From Pratylenchus scribneri (lineage: Eukaryota; Nematoda; Chromadorea; Rhabditida; Pratylenchidae): 64,000 bases of DNA. The DNA is taken from positions 286,581-350,580 of the forward strand of contig JAQSEB010000178.1 in the NCBI GenBank assembly GCA_030063045.1, read 5' to 3'. Of this stretch, positions 45,431 through 57,100 are shown piece by piece (within the stretch, counting starts at the first letter, position 1; every line of letters starts with the position of its first letter). The notes beneath the pieces were generated by a model that worked only from the letters and a program-made list of their open reading frames with translations, was not told the origin of the DNA and did not search any database. The translations under genes were made by a program, and so were the position numbers.

Positions 45431-48400
45431 ATGCTTTCAATGAGGTGTTCGACCCGCACTTTAAAATCCAATTTTCTGCAAAATTCCACTATTAATCAAT
45501 TCCTTCGTTTCTATTGCTCAACGAATTTCAACATTTCTCGCATTGCAATTTGTAAATTATTGATACCATCAAAAAAATATGAAAAAAGAGCAATTTTGCA
45601 TCGCAAACAACAGGTTTTCATTTTATTATAATTTCGAGCAAATCATGAAAAATTCTTAATTCCTACTCGATTAAATTAAATAATTTTAAATCAATTTTTC
45701 AGTCGGCATTTTATTCATCTTTCACTTTCAATAGTCATCCGGCGAATGGTGATTTAGCTGAAAAGCAACTGGAAACAGAGCCGAATTTAGCTCAATTAGG
45801 GTAAAATTAATTTTAATTTTCAAATTATTTCATCTTATTAGATCAAAATTGGCAAAACACTCTGAAGATAAAATCATGACATTACGTTCCGAAAAACTAG
45901 AATATGCATTTGGCAATCGGAATTATTTCCTATTGATCGCAATGAAAAGTGACGAGAATGGAAACAAATGGATTGATTTGGTTTTTTATTCATATTAGAT
46001 TTTTTAATGGATATTTATAGTCTCAAAACGGTGATTCCAACTACCAAAAAATTGCAACACCCGAAGATGCATATTTGGTGATTAAAGCAATGGATAAATT
46101 GATGAGCAAATCTGTTGATGAGGAAAAGGTTCGATCCGGTCAGGGATGGGATTGATTTTCAAAAACTATCTTAAATCGAAGTATTATATATGTTACAGAA
46201 AATATTGGAAAGTAAATTCCGGAATTATCAGATGCGTGGGCTAGTATATTTTGGAAGGAAATCTCGGCTTCTAAATTTCCTACAGACTCGAGAATAGGCT
46301 CATTCGACTCGGCATGGTCGATTTACATTTACTATATGAAATTTCATCAGGCTCATGGCTCATATGAGCTTTACCTTTAGATTCCTAACCCTTACCCTTA
46401 CAATTAGACCTTAAAACCCCTGCACTGCAGCCCCTACAATAATCCAACTCGAGCCTCTAAGCTGGTCTGAAATTGAAATTTCATTTAGTAAATCGATCAT
46501 GACGAATCGAATTAGCCTATTCTCGAGTCTGCACGGAACCACCGAGTTTTCTAAAATTTACCGGCCCAACAAACATTTGGTAAATTCCGGAATTTACCAA
46601 TTTCCAATATTTACCTAACCGTAACATATATATCGACGTTTTTTAAAACTGAATAAACTTGTTAAACTTATTTAGATAGAACAATTCCTAATATTTTTAT
46701 TTTATTTAACATTTATTCTACATTTTTTAGCCTCCACTTTGCCAGCCTGAATTGGTCACTGGTGGTATCAATTATGACTACAAATTGGAATTTTTTAAAT
46801 CCCTACACAATGATCGATTACAATTTCGCATTTGCATAACAACCATCCCAAACGATACAAAACATAGGCCTAAACGATTATCCCTCCCAATTCAATTTCT
46901 TCCATCTTTACGCAATCAAATTGCCGAAATGTTGACAGAAATTGATGGAACTCAAGAAATTGTGCTGGAAAGTGAATCAAGTGGAAATAAATTTATTCGT
47001 TTGGAAAAGCGGGTATGCCCTCATTTTCCACAATAACTTTCAAATTTTTAAAGCTATACTTTGAATATTTCCCAAACATTCCGGTTTCCCAAGATGCCTA
47101 TTTGGTGGTAAAGGCAATGGACAAATTGCTGAGCAAATCTGTTAACGAGGAGAAGGTTGTTCGGGAATGAATTAGGGAGATATGATAGAGCAAAAAAAAA
47201 AGAATTACAATTGTGAAGCTTTTACATTTGGGCTTAAAAATAATAAAAATGAAACAAAAAAAAATCAGAAATTTTTCCGGAATGAAACACAAAAAATCAG
47301 AATTGTTTCCGGAATGAAACACATAATTTACTTATAGCTCATTTTTAGCCTCCGATATGCCAAGAATTGGTCATAGATGGTCTCCATTACGACTACAAAT
47401 TGAAAATATGTCCATTCGAAGATCAATTCAGATTTGCTATCGAAACAATTAGATCCGAAACAAGACCAGATATTAAACCGAAGGGAATGTTCATTCCAAT
47501 TCAATTACTCCCTCGATTGCGCGATCGAATGGCCGAAATGTTGGTGGAATTTGATGGAACTGACAATAAGGAAATCGGACCAACACCCTATCCCCTTCCA
47601 AAATGGATCTCTGAAAATAGTATTTTTAAACCATTTACATTTTGTAATATTAAAGATAGCGAAAATTTTAATTGTAATATCTTTGAAATTTCTTAGAATA
47701 TTTTAAAATTAAACCCTCATTTTTATTCAGAAAAAATGATACTGATTACTGACAAATATTATGTGGTTCCTAGGATTATAAATTAAATCATATTCGACAA
47801 AAAATCGACTTTGAAAAAAAATTAATTTTCAGTTGATCAGGGAGCATTGGAAATCTCTAATATGGAAGGATTGATATTACACAAAACATTGAAATATATG
47901 GTTGATGTTAAACACCGATTCAGGTGGATCAATATTGCTTTATGTCGAGGCATAAGTGGTCATAAATTCATTAGGATCACACAGGTTTGTTTTTTACAAA
48001 TTTTCTTATTCAAAAAAATGATTCTAAACATTTTTCAGATGTTCAAAGAGAAAATGGATTTCAAAAGCAATATTAACATTTTTCCAAAAATTTCTGTGCC
48101 AGAGGATGCCTATTCATTGCTAAATGCAATGTGCGCCCTTCAAAATGATTTGGAAGAAAAATATTCGAATGCAATGCAACAAAATAATGTAAGTATAATA
48201 ACTATAAAATAATAGTAACGTCTTTAGTGAATATGAATATGACTTATTACTAAATAATTAATTAATTTAAATTATTAAAATTACAAAACATTTAAGTCGT
48301 CTGTGATTCGTCGTCGAGTGGCCAGAGGCGTTTACTATGATTATCTACTTGAAATTTATTTACGCAATGATCAACAATTGGAATTTCAAATGAAAACAAT

Positions 48401-48584
48401 AGCAACGGATGCATCGCATAATCCTAAACCAAAATATTTAGAAGGGCCAATTCCAATTCACGTATTCCATTGGTTAAAAGATCAAATGGCCGAAATGTTG
48501 ATTGAATATGAATTGGATAAAATTAAAAAGGAAAGAAGTGAAGAAGATAAATCGCATTTATCGTCAGATATTCTCACTGATTAA
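45431..48584 (+). CDS. Mitochondrial-presequence protein with three PUR-like module pairs (590 aa), paralogue
   Basis: Ten exons: 45431-45613, 45703-45800, 45842-45980, 46021-46128, 46731-47012, 47054-47155, 47349-47619, 47833-47984, 48039-48188, 48297-48584; all phases agree. A trans-splice-like acceptor TTTGCAG ends 3 bases before ATG. The N-terminus (MLSMRCSTRTLKSNF ... FLRFYCS) is basic, Ser/Thr-rich and acid-free, matching the start of the minus-strand paralogue, and looks like a mitochondrial presequence. Pairs A1-B1, A2-B2, A3-B3 follow; A2 lacks its first strands and is fused to the end of B1 (GNKFIRLEKR then YFPNIPVSQDAYLVVKAM). B modules read YDYKLEF...FRICITTI...LSLPIQFLPSLRNQIAEML. 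The PUR-like fold is inferred from pattern only. Last exon ends in a charged tail. Confidence 0.75.
46283..46534. mobile_element. Inverted-repeat element in intron 4 of the 45.4-kb gene
   Basis: AGACTCGAGAATAGGCT near 46284 and AGCCTATTCTCGAGTCT near 46517 face each other, with imperfect inverted similarity for about 60 bases inward (TCGATTTAC/GTAAATCGA). Likely a MITE. Confidence 0.65.
47246..47322. repeat. Two-copy relic of the 27-bp minisatellite
   Basis: Two copies of GAATGAAACACAAAAAATCA-type sequence, the reverse complement of the 29.8-kb minisatellite unit, lie in the intron before the second B exon of the paralogue. Confidence 0.65.
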
Positions 48585-49120
48585 TAAAATTTCTTCATTT
48601 ATAATATATTTAAATTTAGTAATCTGTTTGTTAATCACATTTTTATAAAATAAAGAGAACTAAAATTTAATTTTGCAATTTGTATTTTTTCTTTAAAATA
48701 CTTGATTTATCAAATTCATTTCGGTTTATTAGATTAATTAAAATGGCAATAGATCAGTTTATAAATTTAATAATTAGCGGAAATATTCTCATATTTAAGC
48801 ATTTTATCCACAAATTAAAATGAATTCCTAATCAATTTAACTCTGCCTAATTTTACTACTTTTGAATTAATATTCTCTCAATTTTTACTATTGCATTCCC
48901 TTTTCCACGTTTCCAATTTTCCTGTCATATTAATTCACGCACGGATTTGGGAATGAATTAATTATTTATATTGAATGACAATGACACCATTCCACTTTCC
49001 ACCAAACCACATATCTCTGTCTATTTAAATAAAAAGAATCGTAAAAATGACTTCAATATTCCCAAATATAGACTAATAAAATGATACAAAAAAAGCCAAT
49101 TTATATGAAAACTTTTTACC
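48585..49120. other. Intergenic spacer
   Basis: AT-rich, with AATAAA-like words after the PUR-like stop codon. Nothing else is seen. Confidence 0.5.
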
Positions 49121-49129
49121 AAATTTCAG
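49121..49129 (+). promoter_or_regulatory. Candidate spliced-leader acceptor of the cytidine deaminase
   Basis: AAATTTCAG ends 15 bases before the ATG at 49145, a typical nematode trans-splice position. Inferred. Confidence 0.45.
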
Positions 49130-49144
49130 AAAAATTAATTTAAA

Positions 49145-49844
49145 ATGGAATCTATTAGCCCGGAAGAACAGAAAACTTTAATTGAAAACGCACTGATTGC
49201 CCAAGAGAATGCAGTAAAAATTTATTATTTATTTCTATTCATTTAATACATTAATTTTTTCAGTATTGCCCTTACAGCAAATTTCGAGTTGGCGCAGCAT
49301 TGCTTACAGACAAAGGTGTAATTTTCAAAGGAGGTTGGTTTCCTTGCTATTTTAAAATCATAATTATAATATTTTAATTTCACTAAAATATCCATATGAA
49401 TTTTGTTCTATTTTATTTTCTTAATTTTAAAGCAAATATCGAAAATGCTTCATTTGGAGGGACAATTTGTGCCGAAAGGAGTGCAATTTGTGCAGCAATT
49501 AGTTCGATTGGTCCAGCGGAATTTCGGCCTAAGGCAATCGCTGTCGTTGGTAGAAAAATTGGAACTAATTATTCATTCCAAACATTTTTTCTTATAGTGG
49601 ATTTGTCGGAGCCCGGATCACCATGTGGGATTTGTCGCCAATTTTTGGTGGAATTTGGCAATTTTCCAGTTGTCTAATTCCAATAAAAATTAACATTTCA
49701 ATTCCTATTCATTCCAAGGTTTTGATGTATTCTCAGACCAGCAAGGCTTTGAAAGTTTCCAGCGTCTATGAACTTCTTCCAATGGCATTTACGCCCAAAG
49801 AATTGGAGAAATTTAATAAAGAAGAAGGCAATAAGAAGGAATAA
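49145..49844 (+). CDS. Cytidine deaminase (150 aa)
   Basis: Five exons, 49145-49213, 49264-49333, 49433-49549, 49598-49668 and 49719-49844, give 150 residues, close to the ~146 of animal enzymes. The enzyme converts cytidine and deoxycytidine to uridine forms in pyrimidine salvage, in the cytosol, as a tetramer. Diagnostic parts are all present: YCPYSKFRVGAALL, the N-I-E-N-A substrate motif, the zinc-binding TICAERSAI (Cys ligand plus catalytic Glu) and PGSPCGICRQFL with the two other Cys ligands, then SSVYELLPMAFTPKEL near the end. Nematodes have cdd-1/cdd-2 enzymes; which one this matches is not decided. The spacer to the PUR-like gene on the same strand is 560 bp, too long for a standard operon. 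Confidence 0.95.
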
Positions 49845-50306
49845 TAGCATAAAAATTTGATGAAATGAAATGAAAATATTTCGAATTTGCATAAATTTTG
49901 TAGAATTTAAATACATTTTCCAAAAAATATACTAAATTTATGTGGTCAACCCAAAACAAGACAATTTCTTTATATTTCAATGACTTATTAGGTAAGGGCA
50001 TAATTAGTTCAGAAAAATTAATGTGCTCATTTGAGTTTAATTCAAAAAATAATGTTCCCCATTTGGATTAGAATTAAAAAGATCTCGTCACAAAATTTCA
50101 TTGTAAGTCAAAATCAACTATTCAGCGGAAAGTTTGTTCAGCTTTCTTCCAAATAATTTGAAAAATTTAGTGGAGGATATGAAAATTTACATTTTAAATT
50201 TAATTCCCTCCAATCTCCAATTTTTCTCCCTAAAATCCATTTTTATACATCTCCCATCTCTCCCAATTTTCATTTAAGCCAGATTGGTTTAATTACCTAA
50301 ATTAAA
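49845..50306. other. Intergenic spacer
   Basis: AT-rich spacer between the deaminase and the lectin-like gene; no feature seen. Confidence 0.5.
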
Positions 50307-53201
50307 ATGGCCATAAATCATTTTTGCCTTGGCCCAGAAATCCTCCCATTTATTTTACTCCTCTTTTCTTCAACAATTTTACCGCTAAATTATGCATCTG
50401 TACATCGACTAAGTCAGAATGAAGGTATATTTGGGGTAATAATTAAGGTTAATGTCTAAAAAGTAGGGTTGCTTAAAGATCGGTTTCGACGATTTGAGAA
50501 AATTGATGAAATTTAAAACAGAAATTGGGAATTTTGCTCTTTAAAACAGAAAATAGATCGAAAACCAACAATTTTTCAAAAGCCGAAAACAGAGTTTTAA
50601 AACCAATATCTATGCAAAGCAAACTTTGAGCAATTCTACAAAAAAAGCAGCATCTTTAAGGCCAAAAGATCAAATGTAAATCTCTCCAGCCATCCTGGCC
50701 ATAACATTCAAATAATTATTATGGCCTCCTATTATTATTTATTCCTAAATTTCTTATATTTATGGATAATAGTTGAATATCATCATCAAATTGAGCTCAT
50801 CAGTCATCACCATGTCTTTTTCGCCTACTTTTAAATTAATAAAAAGATGGAAATATGATGAAGAGAGATAATGTAAATTTTGAACAGAAAAGAAATGTGA
50901 GAAAGGAAGGATTGAGCTTGCCTCTTTTCCCTTCTTACTTTACCTGTCATTTGCTTCCCATAAACAAATCCTCAGAGTCATGTCCCTTTTCTATATATAC
51001 GAGCTGAAATTTTTGCCTCTCATGTCGATCGCTTGGCCGAGGGGGCGCCGCATGGGCAGTGAAGAGTTGTGAGTGTACCGTTCCCGCTGGCAATCTGATG
51101 CGAATGAGGAGGACCAAAGTAACAATGACGATTGTGAAACGGTACACAGTGCTAGGGTGAAAGTTGCCTGTTGGCTATAGCCATTGCGGTGACGACTGCA
51201 AATTGGCTGGCCGGCAAGCGACGAATAGCCGTGAATGCCTGTGCCTTGTTCGTTGATGGTTGACGGTGATGGATTGTATGTGTAAACAATCTACGGTAGA
51301 GATGGGCTGTTCCACATCACATGTCCCCATCGTCCACAACTCTAAATCAGCTGAACACAGCCGGACAGAAATGCCAAAAACGTGCCTCGCTTTCCGTTGA
51401 AGCGGGCGATCGACTCAATTTTTTTTCTTTTTAATTCATATGGTTTATTTTGGAAGTTGGAATGACTTGGAGGACCTTTTATTGAATTACATACAAATTA
51501 AAGCAAATTTAAAGCTTATATATTTTTAAATAGGCAATTAAATGCCTTTCTTTTATGGCTGCTAAAATATAATTGGTTTTATTACAAATCACTCACCGTT
51601 ATTTATGACAAAAAAATGGAGAAAATCAATCAAATTCGAGTTTAACTTAATAAGCCTGATTTTTCTATTTGCCAATGTTTTAATAAATTAATCTAAAATT
51701 GTATGGCCATTTTGATTAGTATGATTGCAAAACTCTAAATTCACAATTTTAGAATGCTCATTGAATATGTCCAATAATTGTGATTTTCAAAATATTGTTT
51801 TATGTGAATTCAATATCAAATACTTAATTAAGGCAGAATGGTGCTAAAAAATGACAAATTTTCAATAGCGAAATTTGTATTTCCATCAATTACAATCAAG
51901 AATAAAAAATTTCAAATTTTGATGACAAACACTTCAATTATTTAAAACTGCTATTTGCCCATAATTTTGGCTATTGGAAGAAAATTTTAACTTGAATAAC
52001 AAATTGACCCCCAAAATGTGAATCGATTATGCTATAGACATTAACAAAGCTCAAAAATAGTATTTAATCATGAAAATATGCCAAATATTTAACATTTTGA
52101 TTAGGACTTTGATTTTTCCACTGTGCTTCAAAAACCTATATCATTCTTTTAATTTTATAGGAATGCTTAAAAAATTGGCAGCGAAATCATCGGCGGATGA
52201 TATGCCAGCGGCATCGTTGGATTATGATAATGCAAATGGAGTTGGCATTGTAGAAAACCAAAAAGAAAAAGATTACGAACCGGCCCAACAAACAACGACG
52301 GAAATTGTTTGCGGCGATGGTTGGTTGAATTTTCGCAATCAACTTTGTTTCCTGGGCATCCAAGAGCCAAAACTTCCTTTTGCCTATGGAAATCAGCAAT
52401 GCGGCAAATTTGGTGCCAATTATACTTCAGTCCATTCAATGGCAGAATTCCAATTTATTGTGGAGAATTTTGGTAATTAAATAAATATTTATTAAAATAT
52501 CAAAATGAAAATTGGCAATTTTTACCATTGTAAATATTATTTTTTTGGCGGTGGCGCCTGTTTTATAATTTTTTCTTAATTAAAGCTCTTAAAATTATTC
52601 CTTATTCTATAGAAGAATAGACTAAAGAAATCATTTCATGTAGGAATTAAAAATAGTGAGTGGAATTTTCTAATTAGAAAATGAAGAAAAATGGAAAAAG
52701 GGCACGAATCATCGATTAAAAATTGAGATTACATTTAAATAAGTTTATTTATTTAATGGCTGACTGATGAGCATTGTCATTGTCGGAATAGGAATTTGTA
52801 CAAATGAATTGCTAAACCGAACACTAGACTATCCAAATTTAATTGGGAAAGAAAATTATTGATCTAATTAATTTCCCTAAATAATATGTCAATACAATAA
52901 AAATTATAAAAAAATTTGATATTATCAAAATATGAATTATTTTATTCAAAGATTTGCACAAATTTTGGATTGGTGTAATGTACGGTGCCGACAATTACGA
53001 GGATGGGACGGCCGTTGAGCAGGATGTTCTCCACCAATTTGCCCCATTTGTGCCATGGACCGATCCGAATACGCCAAAAGGATTTGTCTGCCGGGCATTT
53101 CCCATCAATGCGAATGGTAAAAATAAAAAGGCAAATATTCAAATAATTTTTTGATTATTCCCTCAGGCTTTATGAACGAACAATCAGCGGCAGGATTATA
53201 G
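50307..53201 (+). CDS. Secreted C-type-lectin-like protein (209 aa)
   Basis: Four exons, 50307-50424, 52161-52472, 52952-53116 and 53167-53201, all in phase 1. Exon 1 encodes a signal peptide (core LPFILLLFSSTILPL, likely cleavage near NYASV). A ~60-residue acidic, probably unfolded linker follows (SSADDMPAASLDYDN), then a C-type-lectin-like domain: CGDGWLNFRNQLCFLG, a helix region with QQCGKFGANYTSVHSMAEF, the core WIGVMYG, and FVCRAFPIN. The 'WIG' core and paired cysteines mark the fold. The canonical Ca-sugar motifs EPN/QPD and WND are not seen, so carbohydrate binding is doubtful. The 1.7-kb first intron carries a repeat and a GC-rich patch. Could be a body-wall, immune or, in a parasite, secreted interaction protein. 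Confidence 0.75.
50464..50636. repeat. Short inverted-ended repeat, copy 2
   Basis: Diverged copy of the 10779-10951 repeat, same orientation, with ends TAGGGTTGCTTA and TTTGAGCAATT, in the first intron of the lectin-like gene. Confidence 0.55.
50940..51420. other. GC-rich patch inside the lectin-like gene's first intron
   Basis: About 480 bases are clearly GC-richer than the surroundings, with TATATATAC at 50992 and mixed-sequence DNA (e.g. TTGGCCGAGGGGGCGCCGC). No exon fits either strand. It could be an internal promoter, enhancer or non-coding RNA gene; the sequence alone does not say. Confidence 0.35.
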
Positions 53202-54116
53202 GAAAATAATGGACATAAAATGGATTGGAAAATATAGAAGTTAAATAAATATGCAGAGGACCTCAAAAAATTTTACAACATTACATAATTATGGAAAATT
53301 TTTGGGGCACGTCAGTTAGTAATAAAATTTAAAAAATTTATCAAAAACGGAATTCAATTGTGATACAAAAAATTCCACAACAATAATTTTGGCGCATCCA
53401 TGAATTTATCCAACCAATAAAGGACAAACTTATTATAACTTTAGGCATACTTAACCAATTAATAAACCTAGTCCTAATTATACCCTACCAAAATCCACCA
53501 AGTTTTCCCGTAAGAATTATCAAAATTTTCTCGAATATTTTGTAAAATCAAATTTTAGATTTTTAATATTGATTTAGCTTAACTGCTGGAAATTCATTTA
53601 TAGAAATTTCTTGAGATAAGCAAGGGACCGGTCTCAATTTCTTGGGATAACTTATCGATAATTACCGAATAGTACCGAATGGGATCAGGAGAAAAAAAAA
53701 GTAATTTTTCCGAATTTTTTTCTATATACCCGAATCTTTAATCGGATTCGGACTGAAAGCCTTTTAAATCTAAAGAATTTCATCAGGGCAATTGAGATTA
53801 TTTTTCATATTATCGGTTTTGGAGTGAATATTTGGCTAATTTTCCAACTTGCGAGAAATTTCCAATTTTCTCTTTTCATTTTCTTGTAATTATCGCAAAC
53901 ATAGTTAACTAAATAAATAAATAAAATAATAATAATATCTTTATAGAAAATTTCGACGGTGAATCATTTTTGTAAAAATTATGGAATTCATCGGTGGGAA
54001 ATTTAGAAAAATAAAAACATTACCGAAGGAATAAAAATTGGCATAAAATGGAAAGGGAATAGAAACAAGAAAATCATTCGAATTGTCATGTATATTCACA
54101 ATTTTTGATTGATTTT
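53202..54116. other. Convergent spacer
   Basis: AT-rich spacer between the 3' ends of the lectin-like gene (plus) and the CX gene (minus). No gene seen. Confidence 0.5.
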
Positions 54117-57100
54117 TTAATATTTTTGGCCTTCATAATAGCCTGGGGCTGGCGGATATGCCGGATATTGTGCGGGTGGTTGAGGTGCCTGAGGATAGGC
54201 ATTTGGTGCTGGGGTTGAGCCGACATACGGTTGCATTGGATAACTTTGAGCTGAAAAATATATTTACAAATTATATATTTTAATTAATTTATATTGAATT
54301 AAAATGATTTTTTATTATTTATTTATTTATTCATTCAATGTTCTTAAAAATTTATCATTTTTTAAATGAAATTTCAAGCATTTTTTACATTTCAAAATTA
54401 ATTTAGTAATTTATATATAAAATTCAAAAAGACACATATTTAAAATTGGAATTAATTAAAAATATTATTTGTAATTTATGCCTAGGATACGGCCATGAAA
54501 CGTGGATTTTTCTAATCCTGCCTAATCCCCCCCCCCCCCCACATTTCCTATTTCTATTTTCTAATATAAATATTTGGATGTGCATTTTTTTTGTCTCCAA
54601 ATTCATTTTTTTTTGTCTCCTAAAATTTGGAACATTCTTTTTGTCTCCAAATTCAATTCTTTTTGTCTCCAATTGATTTCCCTTCTTCTCTGCTCTTTTC
54701 TTCATGCTTATCTCTCATCCCCTTTGCTCTCTTGCTCACATAAACGGTTCCAGGGGTGCGCGGAAGTCAAAAAGAAGGTGCGCGGGATATCCGGATATAT
54801 GGGGATTAAGGAGGATTAAGAGGGATTAAGCCTCGAAATGGATGCGAAATGGCGCGGAAGGTCACTGGAAGGTCAGGGAAGTGTAACAGAGGCCCGGAGT
54901 GTGCACGGGATATAACCGGATATAAGGGTATTAAGGTGGATATAGGGGGTTTAAGCCGGATTAAGCCGCGAAATGGATGCGAAATGGCTCTGAAGGTCAT
55001 TGGAAGGTCAGGGAAGTGTAACAGAGGCCCGGAGAATGCGAGAGATTAAGCCGGATATAGGGTGAAAGGTGGATTTGGGGGATTAAGCCGGATTAAGGCC
55101 TGGAATCGATGGGCGCGAGCCCGATTTGGGCTGTTATGCTTCCGGCTTCGCGAGATTCCTATGCTCCGAACCCCTAATCCTAACCCTAGCCCATAACTAA
55201 GCTTAATCCGGCTTAATCCTCCTATATCCACACTAATCCCCCTATATCCGACTATATCCTGCGTGCTCCGGACCCCTAAACCCCTAGCCCCTAGCTAAGC
55301 TTAATCCGGCTTAATCCCCCTTAATCCACGTATATCCTCATATATCCGGTTATATCCCGCGCACTCTCAGGCCTACCTGACCTTCCACTGGCTCTTAGGA
55401 CCATTTCCCGTCCATTCCGGGCTTAATCCCCCCCCCCCCCCATATCCACCTTAATCCCCATATATCCGGATATCCCGCGCACCTTCTTTTTGACTTCCGC
55501 GCACCCCTGGAACCGTTTATGTGAGCAAGAGAGCAAAGGGGATGAGAGATAAGCATGAAGAAAAGAGCAGAGAAGAAGGGAAATCAATTGGAGACAAAAA
55601 GAATTGAATTTGGAGACAAAAAGAATGTTCCAAATTTTAGGAGACAAAAAAAATTGAAATCGGAGACAAAAAAAAATTTGCCTAAATATTTTGTATTGCT
55701 AAAATTTAATATATTATTTTTCACCTTGACTATTATAATATGGTTGTTGTTGTTGACCGTAACCGCCGCCCATGTTATCATATCGCTGTTGGCCATCATT
55801 GTCATATTGTTGCTGCTGATTATTTGAATTGTTGTTGCTTCGGGGCATAAAACTGCAAAATTATTATATTTAGGATCACAAAAATGGCCACCAAATTTTG
55901 TGTTCCCTAATTTAATAGAACTTTTATAAGATCGAGTTATGTTCATTATTAGGTTCGTTGGAATATTTTTTGTTTGATCAAAAACAACGAAAATTGCCCG
56001 ATTTTAGTCTATTTTATTGCTTGCTCATAATTTTTTATTAATTTCATCAAATTCACTATTCATACATATTCACTAATTCTATTTCTATCACAAATCAATT
56101 CATCCAAATGTTGGCTTTGCAACTAAATTTGCTTATTATTTCTTGCACAAAATTCTATGCCGAATTTTGATCGAAATATTTGTTTGGATAAATTTAATTT
56201 CTTTAATTCTAATTCTACTAATTTATAATCAAAAAATATTTAAGCGGTAGGTAAATATCCGCAAAATATAATAAAATAACTTGAATTTCAAATAAGAAAA
56301 AAAACAACAAATTTATTGGCTGTGAGATTTATATTAATTTGGCAAGTGAATTTCAAAAATAAATGCGAGGGAGAGGAATTAATTAAAGGCAAACATGTTC
56401 ATCATTTTGGCGAAATGAGGTGGAATAGTAAAATGTGGACCTGTCGAATGCGGATCGGCAAAATTTGTAGGCCACAGCAACGCAACAACAACAAAGTAGT
56501 AGGCCAACAATGGTGATACTGAAACATTCGAAAATGGGAGAAAATTATTTGATATTTACTTTTTGGAATAAATTTTATTAATTTTCCATGTAAAAAGAGG
56601 AACAAAGTAAGGAATCAAATTTTCATATAATCGCATTGCTCTTTATAACCAAAATTTATAAACCTTAAATCGGGGGCCATCATCCCTAATAAGATTGTTT
56701 TTCATATGTTGGCGTTAAAACTGAAATTTATACACTATTTTCCTCAGAGAAGCAGAAAAAGGTGGAGATATCGAAAAACTAATTAGGAATTTAGGGTTAG
56801 GGGTTCGGAGCATGAGATTAGGGGCAAGGCTAGGGGTTTAGAGCTAGGTTGGTGCTCTGCTTCTTCGGCCAGATAGTGTGTAAATTTCAGTTTTAGCTGA
56901 ATTTTTTTTAATTTTAGCGCCAAGACATATAATACTGTAAAAATTATGGAATTCAAGGCCATTTAAAACTGCTTATGGGCATATCAAATGCCAATGTGGG
57001 TGGTGAGGTTATTCTAACAAGCTAACAAACTTATATGACATCCAAGTTTCTATAGCGTCATGACCCATGAAACAATCTAATATTTTAATTTCAAAAATTT

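Noticed and set aside
54424..55827. Pairs of similar open frames (SPKIWNILFVSKFN) in opposite strands
   Set aside because: They are the same sequence in the two inverted arms of the foldback element, not paralogous genes.
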